A DNA stretch of 6,637 nt, taken from assembly GCA_002378125.1 (NCBI GenBank), contig DFRF01000139.1, positions 1 to 6,637 on the forward strand, in the 5' to 3' direction. Origin of the DNA: Rhodospirillaceae bacterium UBA3470. GTDB taxonomy: Bacteria > Pseudomonadota > Alphaproteobacteria > Rhodospirillales > Casp-alpha2. The notes beneath the pieces were generated by a model. The model was not told the origin of the DNA. It was given only the letters and a program-made list of their open reading frames with translations, and did not search any database. The position numbers were made by a program, and so were the translations under genes. Shown here piece after piece: positions 1-6,160 of this stretch. Position 1 is the first letter of the stretch; every line of letters begins with the position of its first letter.

Positions 1-32
1 TGCTTAAAGCCCTACGTGTTAAAACAACCCTC

Positions 33-60
33 TTGACACCCCGCGCAGGAAGGGTATTTG
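33..60 (+). promoter_or_regulatory. Possible sigma-70 promoter of the gldAFG-DUF4340 operon
   Basis: A perfect consensus -35 hexamer TTGACA lies at 33-38. Sixteen bases further on is TATTTG (55-60), which matches the -10 consensus only in its first three bases. A start near position 67 would leave a leader of about 65 nt before the first gene. The -35 match is strong and the -10 is weak, so the call is tentative. It is the only reasonable promoter seen in the 130 bases before the operon, although transcription could also enter from upstream of the window. Confidence 0.35.
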
Positions 61-130
61 CATGGGCGCCCGAAGGCGGGTGATCAGCAAACTCTGAAGT
101 ATTGATTGAAAAACTAAGCTGGATCGGTTC

Positions 131-1081
131 ATGTCGGAAATGATCGCGTTAAATAATTTGAGCAAGTGGTTTGGTGACCTGGTCGCCGTGGATCGTATTA
201 ACCTGTCCGTTGGACGTGGCGAAATCCTTGGTTTCTTGGGGCCGAATGGCGCTGGCAAATCAACCACCATGAAGATGGTTGCTGGTTTCCTAGAGCCGTC
301 AGACGGGTCGGCAACAGTATGCGGCCACGATGTCGTCAAACAACCGGTCGAAGTAAAAAGGTGCATTGGCTACTTGCCCGAGGGCGCGCCGACGTACGGC
401 GACATGACGCCGCGCGGCTTTCTTCAGTTCATCGCCGAGATACGCGGCTTCGACGGCACCGAACGAGACAAGCGCATCGATGAGGTGGTCGAAAAAGTGA
501 TCTTGGGTGAAGTCATGGGCCAACCAATCGACACTTTGTCAAAGGGCTTCAAGCGGCGCGTCGGACTGGCCCAGGCCATTCTGCATGACCCAGAGGTACT
601 GATATTGGACGAACCGACAGACGGTTTGGACCCGAACCAGAAACACCATGTGCGTGGTCTGATCAGGGAAATGGCCGCCGGTAAGGCGATTATTGTTTCC
701 ACGCACATTCTTGAAGAAGTGGAGGCGGTCTGTTCGCGCGCTGTTATCATTGCGCGTGGCAAGTTGCTGGCGGACGGATCGCCGGATGACCTGATTGCTC
801 GCGCCCCAAATCACAAAGCAGTGGTGGTTTCGGTGGCATCCGAGAACGTCGGGTCAGCCGTCCAGACCGCCGCAGCCATAGAGGGGGTTCAGAACGTGGA
901 AACCTTGAATGCGCCTGACGGCGGCGCGCGCTTTCGTGTGCAACCAAAGGACGGCGAGGTTTTAGTCGCTCCCCTTGGCGAGGCCTTAAAGGCTGCCAAT
1001 ATCGACATTCATCAAATTTATGTGGAGCGCGGCGCCCTGGATGACGTTTTTCGCGAGATTACCACGAATAGCGGTTCCTAG
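131..1081 (+). CDS. gldA: GldA-type ABC transporter ATP-binding protein
   Basis: This cytoplasmic ATPase subunit would hydrolyse ATP to drive the membrane permease encoded next to it. Of its 316 residues, about 1-220 form the nucleotide-binding domain: Walker A GPNGAGKST (37-45), Q-loop region YLPEGAPTY (81-89), signature LSKGFKRRVGLAQA (136-149), Walker B VLILDEP (156-162) with catalytic Glu161, D-loop GLDP (165-168) and switch His192 in STH. Residues 225-316 form the C-terminal extension common in ABC-2 drug/gliding ATPases. Glu in place of the Q-loop Gln, and LSKGF in place of LSGGQ, are typical of the GldA-like branch and are not defects. The length fits GldA (about 300 residues). ATG 131 is chosen because an in-frame TGA at 107-109 limits extension; its Shine-Dalgarno (GGAT at 121-124) is weak, and the next in-frame ATG is at 140. 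The family call is firm, but the symbol denotes family resemblance, not proven gliding function. Confidence 0.93.
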   Translation: MSEMIALNNLSKWFGDLVAVDRINLSVGRGEILGFLGPNGAGKSTTMKMVAGFLEPSDGSATVCGHDVVKQPVEVKRCIGYLPEGAPTYGDMTPRGFLQFIAEIRGFDGTERDKRIDEVVEKVILGEVMGQPIDTLSKGFKRRVGLAQAILHDPEVLILDEPTDGLDPNQKHHVRGLIREMAAGKAIIVSTHILEEVEAVCSRAVIIARGKLLADGSPDDLIARAPNHKAVVVSVASENVGSAVQTAAAIEGVQNVETLNAPDGGARFRVQPKDGEVLVAPLGEALKAANIDIHQIYVERGALDDVFREITTNSGS

Positions 1082-1084
1082 GAG
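1080..1084 (+). promoter_or_regulatory. Ribosome binding site overlapping the preceding stop codon
   Basis: AGGAG begins inside the TAG stop of the ATPase gene (1079-1081) and sits 7 nt before ATG 1092. It fixes the permease start at 1092 rather than at an in-frame ATG at 1020, which lies inside the ATPase gene. The ATG at 1085 is in another frame and stops after four codons. The overlap suggests translational coupling of ATPase and permease. Confidence 0.75.
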
Positions 1085-1091
1085 ATGGCCT

Positions 1092-1826
1092 ATGCGTAAC
1101 ATCCGAGTTATCGCCGCCCGCGAACTGAAAAGTTATTTCGCGACGCCGGTGGCTTATGTCTTCATTGTCATTTTTTTGGCCTTTTCAGGCGCGCTCGCGT
1201 TTTATGTGGGCGGCTTCTTTGACAGCGGCCAAGCCAGCCTGACGTCCTTCTTCTTCTATCATACATGGCTCTATCTCTTGCTGATCCCGGCTATTTCCAT
1301 GCGGTTGTGGGCCGAAGAGCGCAAGACAGGCACGATCGAATTGCTGATGACGCTGCCCGTGTCCACCACCGAAGCTGTGATGGGGAAGTATCTAGCAGCC
1401 TGGGCATTCGCTGGCATTTCACTGGGCTTGACGTTTCCCATGTGGTTAACGGTCAACGTCCTGGGTGATCCGGACAACGGCGTTATTCTCGCCAGCTACA
1501 TCGGTAGTCTCGTCATGGCTGGTGCATTCCTGGCCATCGGCTCGTGTATCTCTGCCTTGACCAAAAACCAGGTGGTAGCCTTCATTCTGGCCGCCGCGGC
1601 ATGTTTCCTGTTCACCATGAGTGGGCTGGAGCTGGTTTTGAATTTTTTCCGCCTGTGGGCGCCAGATGTTCTGGTCGATACGGTGGCGTCAATGAGTTTC
1701 CTTACACATTTCAAGGGGATCACCAAGGGCGTGATTGATCTGCGCGACGTGGTGTTCTTTGCATCGCTGATCGGCGTATTCATGTTCGCAAATGTTGTTG
1801 CCGTCGACAGAAAGAAGGGAGCGTAG
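1092..1826 (+). CDS. gldF: GldF-type ABC-2 transporter permease
   Basis: This 244-residue inner-membrane permease is the expected membrane partner of the ATPase immediately upstream. It has the ABC-2 layout: an N-terminal amphipathic stretch (RVIAARELKSYFATP, 5-19), then hydrophobic segments at about 20-40, 55-71, 98-122, 131-154, 160-183 and 218-238. Between helices 2 and 3 is the cytoplasmic motif EERKTGTIELLMTLP (75-89), characteristic of ABC-2/GldF permeases and thought to contact the ATPase. The length matches GldF (about 240 residues). The start at 1092 is supported by AGGAG 7 nt upstream and by the conserved-looking N-terminus; an upstream in-frame ATG at 1020 would add 24 residues read from inside the ATPase gene and is rejected. 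The gap to the ATPase is 10 nt, and to the next gene 2 nt. The substrate is unknown. Confidence 0.92.
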   Translation: MRNIRVIAARELKSYFATPVAYVFIVIFLAFSGALAFYVGGFFDSGQASLTSFFFYHTWLYLLLIPAISMRLWAEERKTGTIELLMTLPVSTTEAVMGKYLAAWAFAGISLGLTFPMWLTVNVLGDPDNGVILASYIGSLVMAGAFLAIGSCISALTKNQVVAFILAAAACFLFTMSGLELVLNFFRLWAPDVLVDTVASMSFLTHFKGITKGVIDLRDVVFFASLIGVFMFANVVAVDRKKGA

Positions 1827-1828
1827 CT

Positions 1829-3763
1829 ATGAAAGCTTCCAGCCGTGGAAAACTAACGGTTTTGGGCCTCGTATTGGCCGCCGTCCTGTTTGTCTCCATC
1901 AACATCGCGTCCAACAATTCCTTCCGGGCTCTGCAGGTTGATTTGACCGAGGGTAAATTGTTTACCTTGTCTGGTGAGACGTCGAAGGTCCTGGCCGAGA
2001 TCGACGAGCCGATCACCATGCGGCTCTATTTCTCAAAGGTCATGGGCGAGCAAAGCCCCGCCCACCTGACCTACTTTGAGCGGGTCCGAGAACTTCTTGA
2101 GCAATACGTAAAACTCGCCAATGGCAAATTGCGCCTTCAGGTGTTCAATCCTGAACCTTTCTCCGATGACGAGGATAGTGCCGTGTCCTTTGGTCTGTCT
2201 GGATTGCCCGTCAACCAGCAAGGGGATTTGGGATACTTTGGCCTTGCTGGGACGAACTCGACCGATGACAACGAGGTCATTCCCTTTCTCACGCCCGAGC
2301 GCGAGACCTTTCTAGAATATGACCTGACCAAGATGGTTAAGGCGCTGGCAACGCCGGAGAAACAAACCGTGGGCGTGATGAGCACGTTATTGGTCAATGG
2401 CGGCTATATTCCGAACCAAGGGCAGCGGCCCCGCTGGTCGGTGATCGATCAGATTAATGAGTTCTTCTCGATCCAGCCGGTTCCCGTGGATACAAAGGTG
2501 ATATTCGAAGAGGTGGGGACTTTAATGGTAATCCACCCAAAACGTTTTCCCCAATCGACCCTGTATGCCATCGATCAGTTTGTTATGAAGGGTGGCCGGG
2601 TCATGGTGTTCGTCGACCCGAACGCAGAGGTAGACGGTCCCGGCGGTGGTATGCGCCCGAATGAGCATTCGGACTTCGAGAAGCTGTTCAATAAGTGGGG
2701 CGTGGAACTGCGTAAGGATAAGGTCGCTGGTGATTTGGGCACGGCGCGCCGGGTCAACGTCCGCCAGGGTGACCGCTTGGCGGTAGCCGACTATGTCGCC
2801 TGGCTAGCGCTCCGGCCTGGAAACTTTGATCGTAAGAACGCGGTAATGGGTGATTTGCAGGTGGTGAACGTGGCCTCCGCCGGCATCTTGGATCCGATCG
2901 AGGGCGCGGAGACCAGTGTCACGCCGCTCATGCGTACGGGCATGCGGTCCATGGAAATTGAGGCAACCAAGGTTCGCCTGCGTCCCGACGTGGTGGGCCT
3001 GTTCCGGGAATTCAAACCCTCCGGTCAGCCATTCACGATTGCCGCTAGCATCACCGGTAAGGTCAAGAGCGCGTTCCCTGACGGGCCACCGGCGCCCATC
3101 AAGGGTTCCAACGACGAAGAGACCAGGAAGAACCAGGAAGCTTTTGAGAAGGCAAAGAAGGATCACCTCACAGAATCCCAGAGTGATATCCATGCCATCG
3201 TGGTCGCCGACGTGGACATGCTCCACGAGACCCTGTGGGCGGAACGCCAGGATATGTTGGGTAGGCCATTGTTGGTGCCGTTCGCCAACAATGCGGATTT
3301 CGTGGTCAATTCCCTTGAACATCTCATGGGGGGCGCCGGCCTCGCTGAGCTCAGAGGACGATCCATCTCCAACCGGCCATTCCATCTGGTTCGCCAAATT
3401 CGCCAGGACGCGGAACGTCAATACCGGAAGAAGGAACAGGAACTTAAGAAGAAACTGGAAGACGTGCGAGGCAAGCTCAATCGCCTGGTAAGGCGTGAAG
3501 TGCAGGCGGAGGCTCAGGGCGGAGAAGTGATATTGAAGCCTGAAGAGAAGAAGGCGATTGACAATTTTCGCCGAGAGATGATTTCCATCCGCAAGGAATT
3601 GCGCGGCGTTCAGTATGACCTCCGCAAGGACATTGATAACTTGGACGCTTGGCTGAAGTTCCTGAACATTGCTGCCATTCCCCTGTTGCTGGGATTGGGC
3701 ACGCTGATATTCGCCGTGGGACGGCGTTTGCGCCGGCGCCACGGCGTCGTAGAAACCGGTTGA
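1829..3763 (+). CDS. gldG: GldG-family ABC auxiliary membrane protein
   Basis: This 644-residue protein is anchored by a hydrophobic segment at each end (about 9-27 and 612-630), so most of it should lie in the periplasm. The region from about 45 to 360 resembles the GldG / ABC-type auxiliary domain (ABC_transp_aux): the LTEGKLFTLS start (39-48), LEYDLTKMVKAL (162-173) and GGRVMVFVDPNAE (255-267) are typical. Residues 415-450 are a charged, probably flexible insert. Residues 522-605 are rich in Lys, Arg and Glu in heptad-like spacing and are likely a coiled coil leading into the last helix, which ends in a basic tail GRRLRRRHG (631-639), consistent with a cytoplasmic end. ATG 1829 lies 2 nt after the permease stop and has AAGAAGGGAG upstream. 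GldG is thought to work with the ATPase-permease pair; its biochemical role is not established. Bacteroidota GldG proteins are somewhat shorter. Confidence 0.9.
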   Translation: MKASSRGKLTVLGLVLAAVLFVSINIASNNSFRALQVDLTEGKLFTLSGETSKVLAEIDEPITMRLYFSKVMGEQSPAHLTYFERVRELLEQYVKLANGKLRLQVFNPEPFSDDEDSAVSFGLSGLPVNQQGDLGYFGLAGTNSTDDNEVIPFLTPERETFLEYDLTKMVKALATPEKQTVGVMSTLLVNGGYIPNQGQRPRWSVIDQINEFFSIQPVPVDTKVIFEEVGTLMVIHPKRFPQSTLYAIDQFVMKGGRVMVFVDPNAEVDGPGGGMRPNEHSDFEKLFNKWGVELRKDKVAGDLGTARRVNVRQGDRLAVADYVAWLALRPGNFDRKNAVMGDLQVVNVASAGILDPIEGAETSVTPLMRTGMRSMEIEATKVRLRPDVVGLFREFKPSGQPFTIAASITGKVKSAFPDGPPAPIKGSNDEETRKNQEAFEKAKKDHLTESQSDIHAIVVADVDMLHETLWAERQDMLGRPLLVPFANNADFVVNSLEHLMGGAGLAELRGRSISNRPFHLVRQIRQDAERQYRKKEQELKKKLEDVRGKLNRLVRREVQAEAQGGEVILKPEEKKAIDNFRREMISIRKELRGVQYDLRKDIDNLDAWLKFLNIAAIPLLLGLGTLIFAVGRRLRRRHGVVETG

Positions 3764-3779
3764 ACAGGAGGACGGAATC

Positions 3780-4847
3780 ATGACACCCAGATCCGTAATG
3801 GCGCTGGCGGCGGCGACAGCGCTGAGCGTCGCTGCTGCGGCCGTGTCCTTGAACGTCAACCAAGGGTATACCACGATCGCCGGCAGTGGTTTCTTGTTCC
3901 CTGGCCTTATGGACAAGGTCGACACTGTGACGAAGGTTACGGTCAATGATAAGGACCGGGAAATTGTGATGATCCGTACCGAAGCTGGGCGCTGGCAGAT
4001 TCCCGCTAGCGACGGCTACTCGGCCAGCGTTTCCCAAGTTCAGAAAAGCATCCTGCAAGTGGCTCAACTTGTATATCTTGAGAAGAAGACGGCCAACGCG
4101 AAACGCTATGATAGACTTCATCTGGAAGACCTAAAACGGTCTGACTCCCAAGCACGCCGCATTCGACTGTTCGAGGCTGACGGCGCGGTGCTGGCCGACC
4201 TGATTGTCGGAAAGAAACGCTATAACCTCCCTGGCACAATTACCGAGGGTGCTTATATCCGAAAACCGGCTGATCCGCAGACTTGGCTGGCCAGCGGAGA
4301 GATCGACGTGGAAGTGGAACTTAAGACGTGGCTCCGTAATTCGATCCTCAATATTCGTGAGGAAGACGTGTTAAGTGCGGAAATACGCCATCCAGGTGGC
4401 GAAGTGGTCCGGATTTCCAAAGAAAATACTAAAGATCGGAACTTCACCCTCCACGATATTCCGGAGGGCAAGAAGCTCCGTTACGAATCCGATCCAGACA
4501 ATATTGCCAACGTTGTCGAGGACTTGGAGATGCTGGACGCCCGAAGAGCCGACAAGGTCGACTTTGCCGCGGACAAGACCGTTACCGGGACCTACACCTC
4601 ACGCAGTGGGCTGATTGCTGTGGTATCCGCGGTGAAGGTGGGCGATGATGATTGGGTGAAGGTTAAACTCACAGCAAAGCCGGACGGCCAAACGACGAAG
4701 GAAAAAGGCTGGGAGAGCGCAGCCAAGATTGTCGAGCTAGTTACCGATCGTACCGACGGCTGGGCGTTCAAGGTTCCGAGTTTCAAAGCCGAACGCTTGC
4801 GTCGCGGTACGAAAGAGATGCTGGTCGACAAGGAGGCCGGCTCCTGA
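3780..4847 (+). CDS. DUF4340 domain-containing protein of the GldG operon
   Basis: This 355-residue protein has an N-terminal hydrophobic segment (about 5-24, rich in Ala) that should act as an uncleaved anchor or a signal peptide; no lipobox Cys is present. The rest is soluble and probably periplasmic. Features typical of DUF4340 include the early VTVNDKDREIVMIRTEAGRW stretch (53-72), the segment KRYDRLHLED (108-117) and the repeated 'LFEADGAVLADLIVGKK' type strand pair (130-146). A second half of similar beta-rich character follows (about 190-345), in line with the duplicated layout of such proteins. It follows gldG by 16 nt with a strong AGGAGG at 3766-3771, and is the last gene before the terminator. 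Co-occurrence with GldF/GldG suggests it is the fourth subunit of the same complex. No enzymatic motif was seen, and no function is known for the domain. Confidence 0.85.
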   Translation: MTPRSVMALAAATALSVAAAAVSLNVNQGYTTIAGSGFLFPGLMDKVDTVTKVTVNDKDREIVMIRTEAGRWQIPASDGYSASVSQVQKSILQVAQLVYLEKKTANAKRYDRLHLEDLKRSDSQARRIRLFEADGAVLADLIVGKKRYNLPGTITEGAYIRKPADPQTWLASGEIDVEVELKTWLRNSILNIREEDVLSAEIRHPGGEVVRISKENTKDRNFTLHDIPEGKKLRYESDPDNIANVVEDLEMLDARRADKVDFAADKTVTGTYTSRSGLIAVVSAVKVGDDDWVKVKLTAKPDGQTTKEKGWESAAKIVELVTDRTDGWAFKVPSFKAERLRRGTKEMLVDKEAGS

Positions 4848-4872
4848 ATTGCATTTGCTGCTATTGAGCCCC

Positions 4873-4902
4873 AACGGCCGCCGGATTACCGGCGGCCGTT
4901 TT
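4873..4902 (+). terminator. Intrinsic terminator closing the gldAFG-DUF4340 operon
   Basis: A perfect 12-bp inverted repeat (AACGGCCGCCGG at 4873-4884, CCGGCGGCCGTT at 4889-4900) encloses the loop ATTA. The descending arm runs into TTTT (4899-4902), giving a short U-tract. It begins 26 nt after the TGA at 4845-4847. The stem is very GC-rich and the placement is ideal. On the minus strand the hairpin is followed by only AACGGGG-like context without a U-run, so it should act mainly on + strand transcripts. Confidence 0.9.
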
Positions 4903-4949
4903 GCTATGTGCCATGCTCAGCAAAGTTCATACTGCGAACCACAAAAAGG

Positions 4950-4978
4950 TTGAACGCAATTTTTCATTCCGCCATAGT
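4950..4978 (+). promoter_or_regulatory. Predicted sigma-70 promoter of the tct operon
   Basis: TTGAAC (4950-4955; four of six consensus bases) and CATAGT (4973-4978; four of six, including the key A and T) are separated by 17 bp, the optimal spacing. The spacer and flank are AT-rich compared with the surrounding sequence. A start at about 4984-4986 would give a leader of about 130 nt before the binding-protein gene. An alternative -10, TATACC at 4986-4991, has only a poor -35 partner. Confidence 0.5.
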
Positions 4979-4982
4979 TTTT

Positions 4983-4992
4983 TGGTATACCA
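4983..4992. promoter_or_regulatory. Candidate operator palindrome TGGTATACCA
   Basis: A perfect 10-bp palindrome sits directly over the predicted transcription start of the tct operon, just after the -10 box, which is a classic repressor position. Its form (GT and AC half-sites in an otherwise A/T-rich core) resembles operators of the FadR/FCD branch of GntR regulators, which often control organic-acid transporters; this family link is inferred from pattern only. One perfect 10-bp palindrome is expected by chance about once per 1 kb of sequence, so position is the main support. Confidence 0.4.
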
Positions 4993-4996
4993 CATG

Positions 4997-5053
4997 CCAG
5001 AGATCATTCTGGGGTTCCGGGTCGTCATCCGGGATTTGACGTGTTACATAACG
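4997..5053. repeat. Small repeats in the tct leader
   Basis: Three short structures follow the palindrome. An inverted repeat CCAGA / TCTGG (4997-5001 and 5008-5012) flanks a 6-nt spacer. TCCGGG occurs twice in direct orientation (5016-5021 and 5028-5033), spaced 12 bp apart. The near-palindrome GTTACATAAC lies at 5043-5052. All fall in the transcribed leader if the promoter call is right. They may be further protein sites or weak RNA structure; each alone could be chance. Confidence 0.3.
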
Positions 5054-5102
5054 GCGACCGAAGGACCGCGAAAAAAACCGGGCGGCGACGGTGGCCTCAT
5101 TT

Positions 5103-5108
5103 GGGAGG
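5103..5108 (+). promoter_or_regulatory. Strong ribosome binding site deciding the tctC start
   Basis: GGGAGG lies 5 nt before ATG 5114. The same frame is open further upstream, with an ATG at 4994 and a TTG at 4901, but neither has a Shine-Dalgarno site. Both would put 40 or more residues in front of a clear signal peptide, so 5114 is the start. Confidence 0.85.
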
Positions 5109-5113
5109 TACTC

Positions 5114-6106
5114 ATGAACAAACTATCCAAGTCTACATTGAGTTTAAGCTTAGCTGTGGGCCTAACTTTCGGCACGTCCATGGCGTTCAGCGACGCTGAA
5201 GCGGCTGACGGCTGGACACCGAAAAAGCCGGTTGAATTCGTCATTATGGCGGGTAAGGGTGGCGGGGCCGACCGTTTGGCGCGTTTCATCCAGAGCATCA
5301 TCGAAAAGAACAAGATGTCGCCCCGGCCGTTGATGCCTATCAACAAAGGTGGTGGCTCCGGCGCGGAGGCACTTCAGTACCTGAAGTCGAAATCAGGTGA
5401 TCCGCACGTCATCTTGGCGACGCTGAATAGTTACTACACGACGCCGTTGCGCCAACCGAAGCTCGGTATTGATATTTCCAAGTTCACGCCCATTGCGCGT
5501 TTGGCCGAAGATACGTTCCAGCTTTGGGTTCATGTCGACAGCGGCATCAACTCCGTGAAGGAATACGTCGCCGCTGTGAAGAAGGCGGGCAAGAAGGGCT
5601 GGAAGATGGGCGGCACCGGCAAGGGTGCTGAAGATTCTCTCGTTACAGGCATGCTGCAAAAGAAGTTTGGTTTCGAGGTCACCTATGTTCCTTACAAAGG
5701 TGGCGGGAAAGTTGCCAAGGAACTAATTGGCAAGCACATTAATTCCACGGTCAACAATCCGGCCGAACAGGTCGGATTCTGGGATGCCGGAAAATCAAAA
5801 CCGCTCGCCAGCTTTACCCCACCAGGTATGCTGAAAGGCAAGTGGGGTAGAATCCCAACCTTCGAAGAACTCGGTCACGGCAGTGACATGGTCTACTACA
5901 TGCAGCGTTCCATAGTTGCGCCGCCGAAGATGCCTGCTGATGCGGTGGATTTCTACGTCGACCTGTTCGAGAGGGTTTATAAATCGGCGGAATGGCAAGG
6001 CTATCTTAATAAAAAAGGCCTGATCCCGGGCTGGCTGACTGGCCAGAAATTGCAGGACTACTTCGTTTCGGAACGCACCAAGCACGCGAAACTGCTCGGC
6101 AAGTAA
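5114..6106 (+). CDS. tctC: Tripartite tricarboxylate transporter substrate-binding protein (TctC/Bug family)
   Basis: This periplasmic solute receptor delivers its ligand to the TctA/TctB membrane permease. The 330-residue precursor starts with a Sec signal peptide: basic MNKLSK, hydrophobic core at about 8-25, and a likely cut after SDAEA (residue 30). There is no lipobox Cys. Family hallmarks follow in order: KPVEFVIMAGKGGGADRLAR (38-57), matching the family's glycine-rich loop and D-x-x-A-R helix; the NKGGGSGAEAL loop (77-87); YVPYKGGGKVAKELIGKHI (191-209); PTFEELGH (248-255); and APPKMPADAVD (269-279). Length is normal for the family (about 320-330). By hand count the mature part has 44 Lys/Arg against 27 Asp/Glu, so it is quite basic. 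The glycine-rich loops (GKGGGAD, NKGGGSG) differ somewhat from the usual forms, suggesting a particular subfamily. The ligand is probably a carboxylate but cannot be named. tctB follows after 54 nt. Confidence 0.93.
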   Translation: MNKLSKSTLSLSLAVGLTFGTSMAFSDAEAADGWTPKKPVEFVIMAGKGGGADRLARFIQSIIEKNKMSPRPLMPINKGGGSGAEALQYLKSKSGDPHVILATLNSYYTTPLRQPKLGIDISKFTPIARLAEDTFQLWVHVDSGINSVKEYVAAVKKAGKKGWKMGGTGKGAEDSLVTGMLQKKFGFEVTYVPYKGGGKVAKELIGKHINSTVNNPAEQVGFWDAGKSKPLASFTPPGMLKGKWGRIPTFEELGHGSDMVYYMQRSIVAPPKMPADAVDFYVDLFERVYKSAEWQGYLNKKGLIPGWLTGQKLQDYFVSERTKHAKLLGK

Positions 6107-6145
6107 CCGAACGGTGCACTATTAACTCTACTGGCATTACGAAAC

Positions 6146-6152
6146 GGAGAGG
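6146..6152 (+). promoter_or_regulatory. Ribosome binding site supporting the GTG start of tctB
   Basis: GGAGAGG is placed 8 nt before GTG 6161. The first in-frame ATG, at 6182, would cut into the first membrane helix and has no comparable site, so GTG is preferred. Confidence 0.65.
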
Positions 6153-6160
6153 CCGTCATC

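Noticed and set aside
27..55. Inverted repeat ACCCT / AGGGT around the -35 box of the first operon
   Set aside because: Only 5 bp with a 19-nt spacer and no matching flanks; easily chance, not called as an operator.
67..78. Small hairpin CGCC-CGAA-GGCG in the first leader
   Set aside because: A 4-bp stem without extension; too short to support a riboswitch, attenuator or protein site.
1020..1091. Longer permease start inside the ATPase gene
   Set aside because: The added 24 residues are an out-of-frame read of the ATPase C-terminus, whereas ATG 1092 has a well-placed AGGAG.
2804..3946. A 380-codon open frame on the minus strand across gldG and the DUF4340 gene
   Set aside because: It spans the boundary of two well-supported + strand genes, shows no recognisable domain or Shine-Dalgarno site, and its composition is that expected from antisense reading of GC-biased coding sequence.
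3477..4121. A 214-codon minus-strand open frame across the same gene boundary
   Set aside because: It lies fully within coding sequence of gldG and the DUF4340 gene, has no family features, and overlaps another antisense frame; both are shadows.
4901..5113. N-terminal extension of tctC from TTG 4901 or ATG 4994
   Set aside because: No ribosome binding site precedes either codon, 4901 lies inside the terminator, and the extension would bury the signal peptide that starts at 5114.
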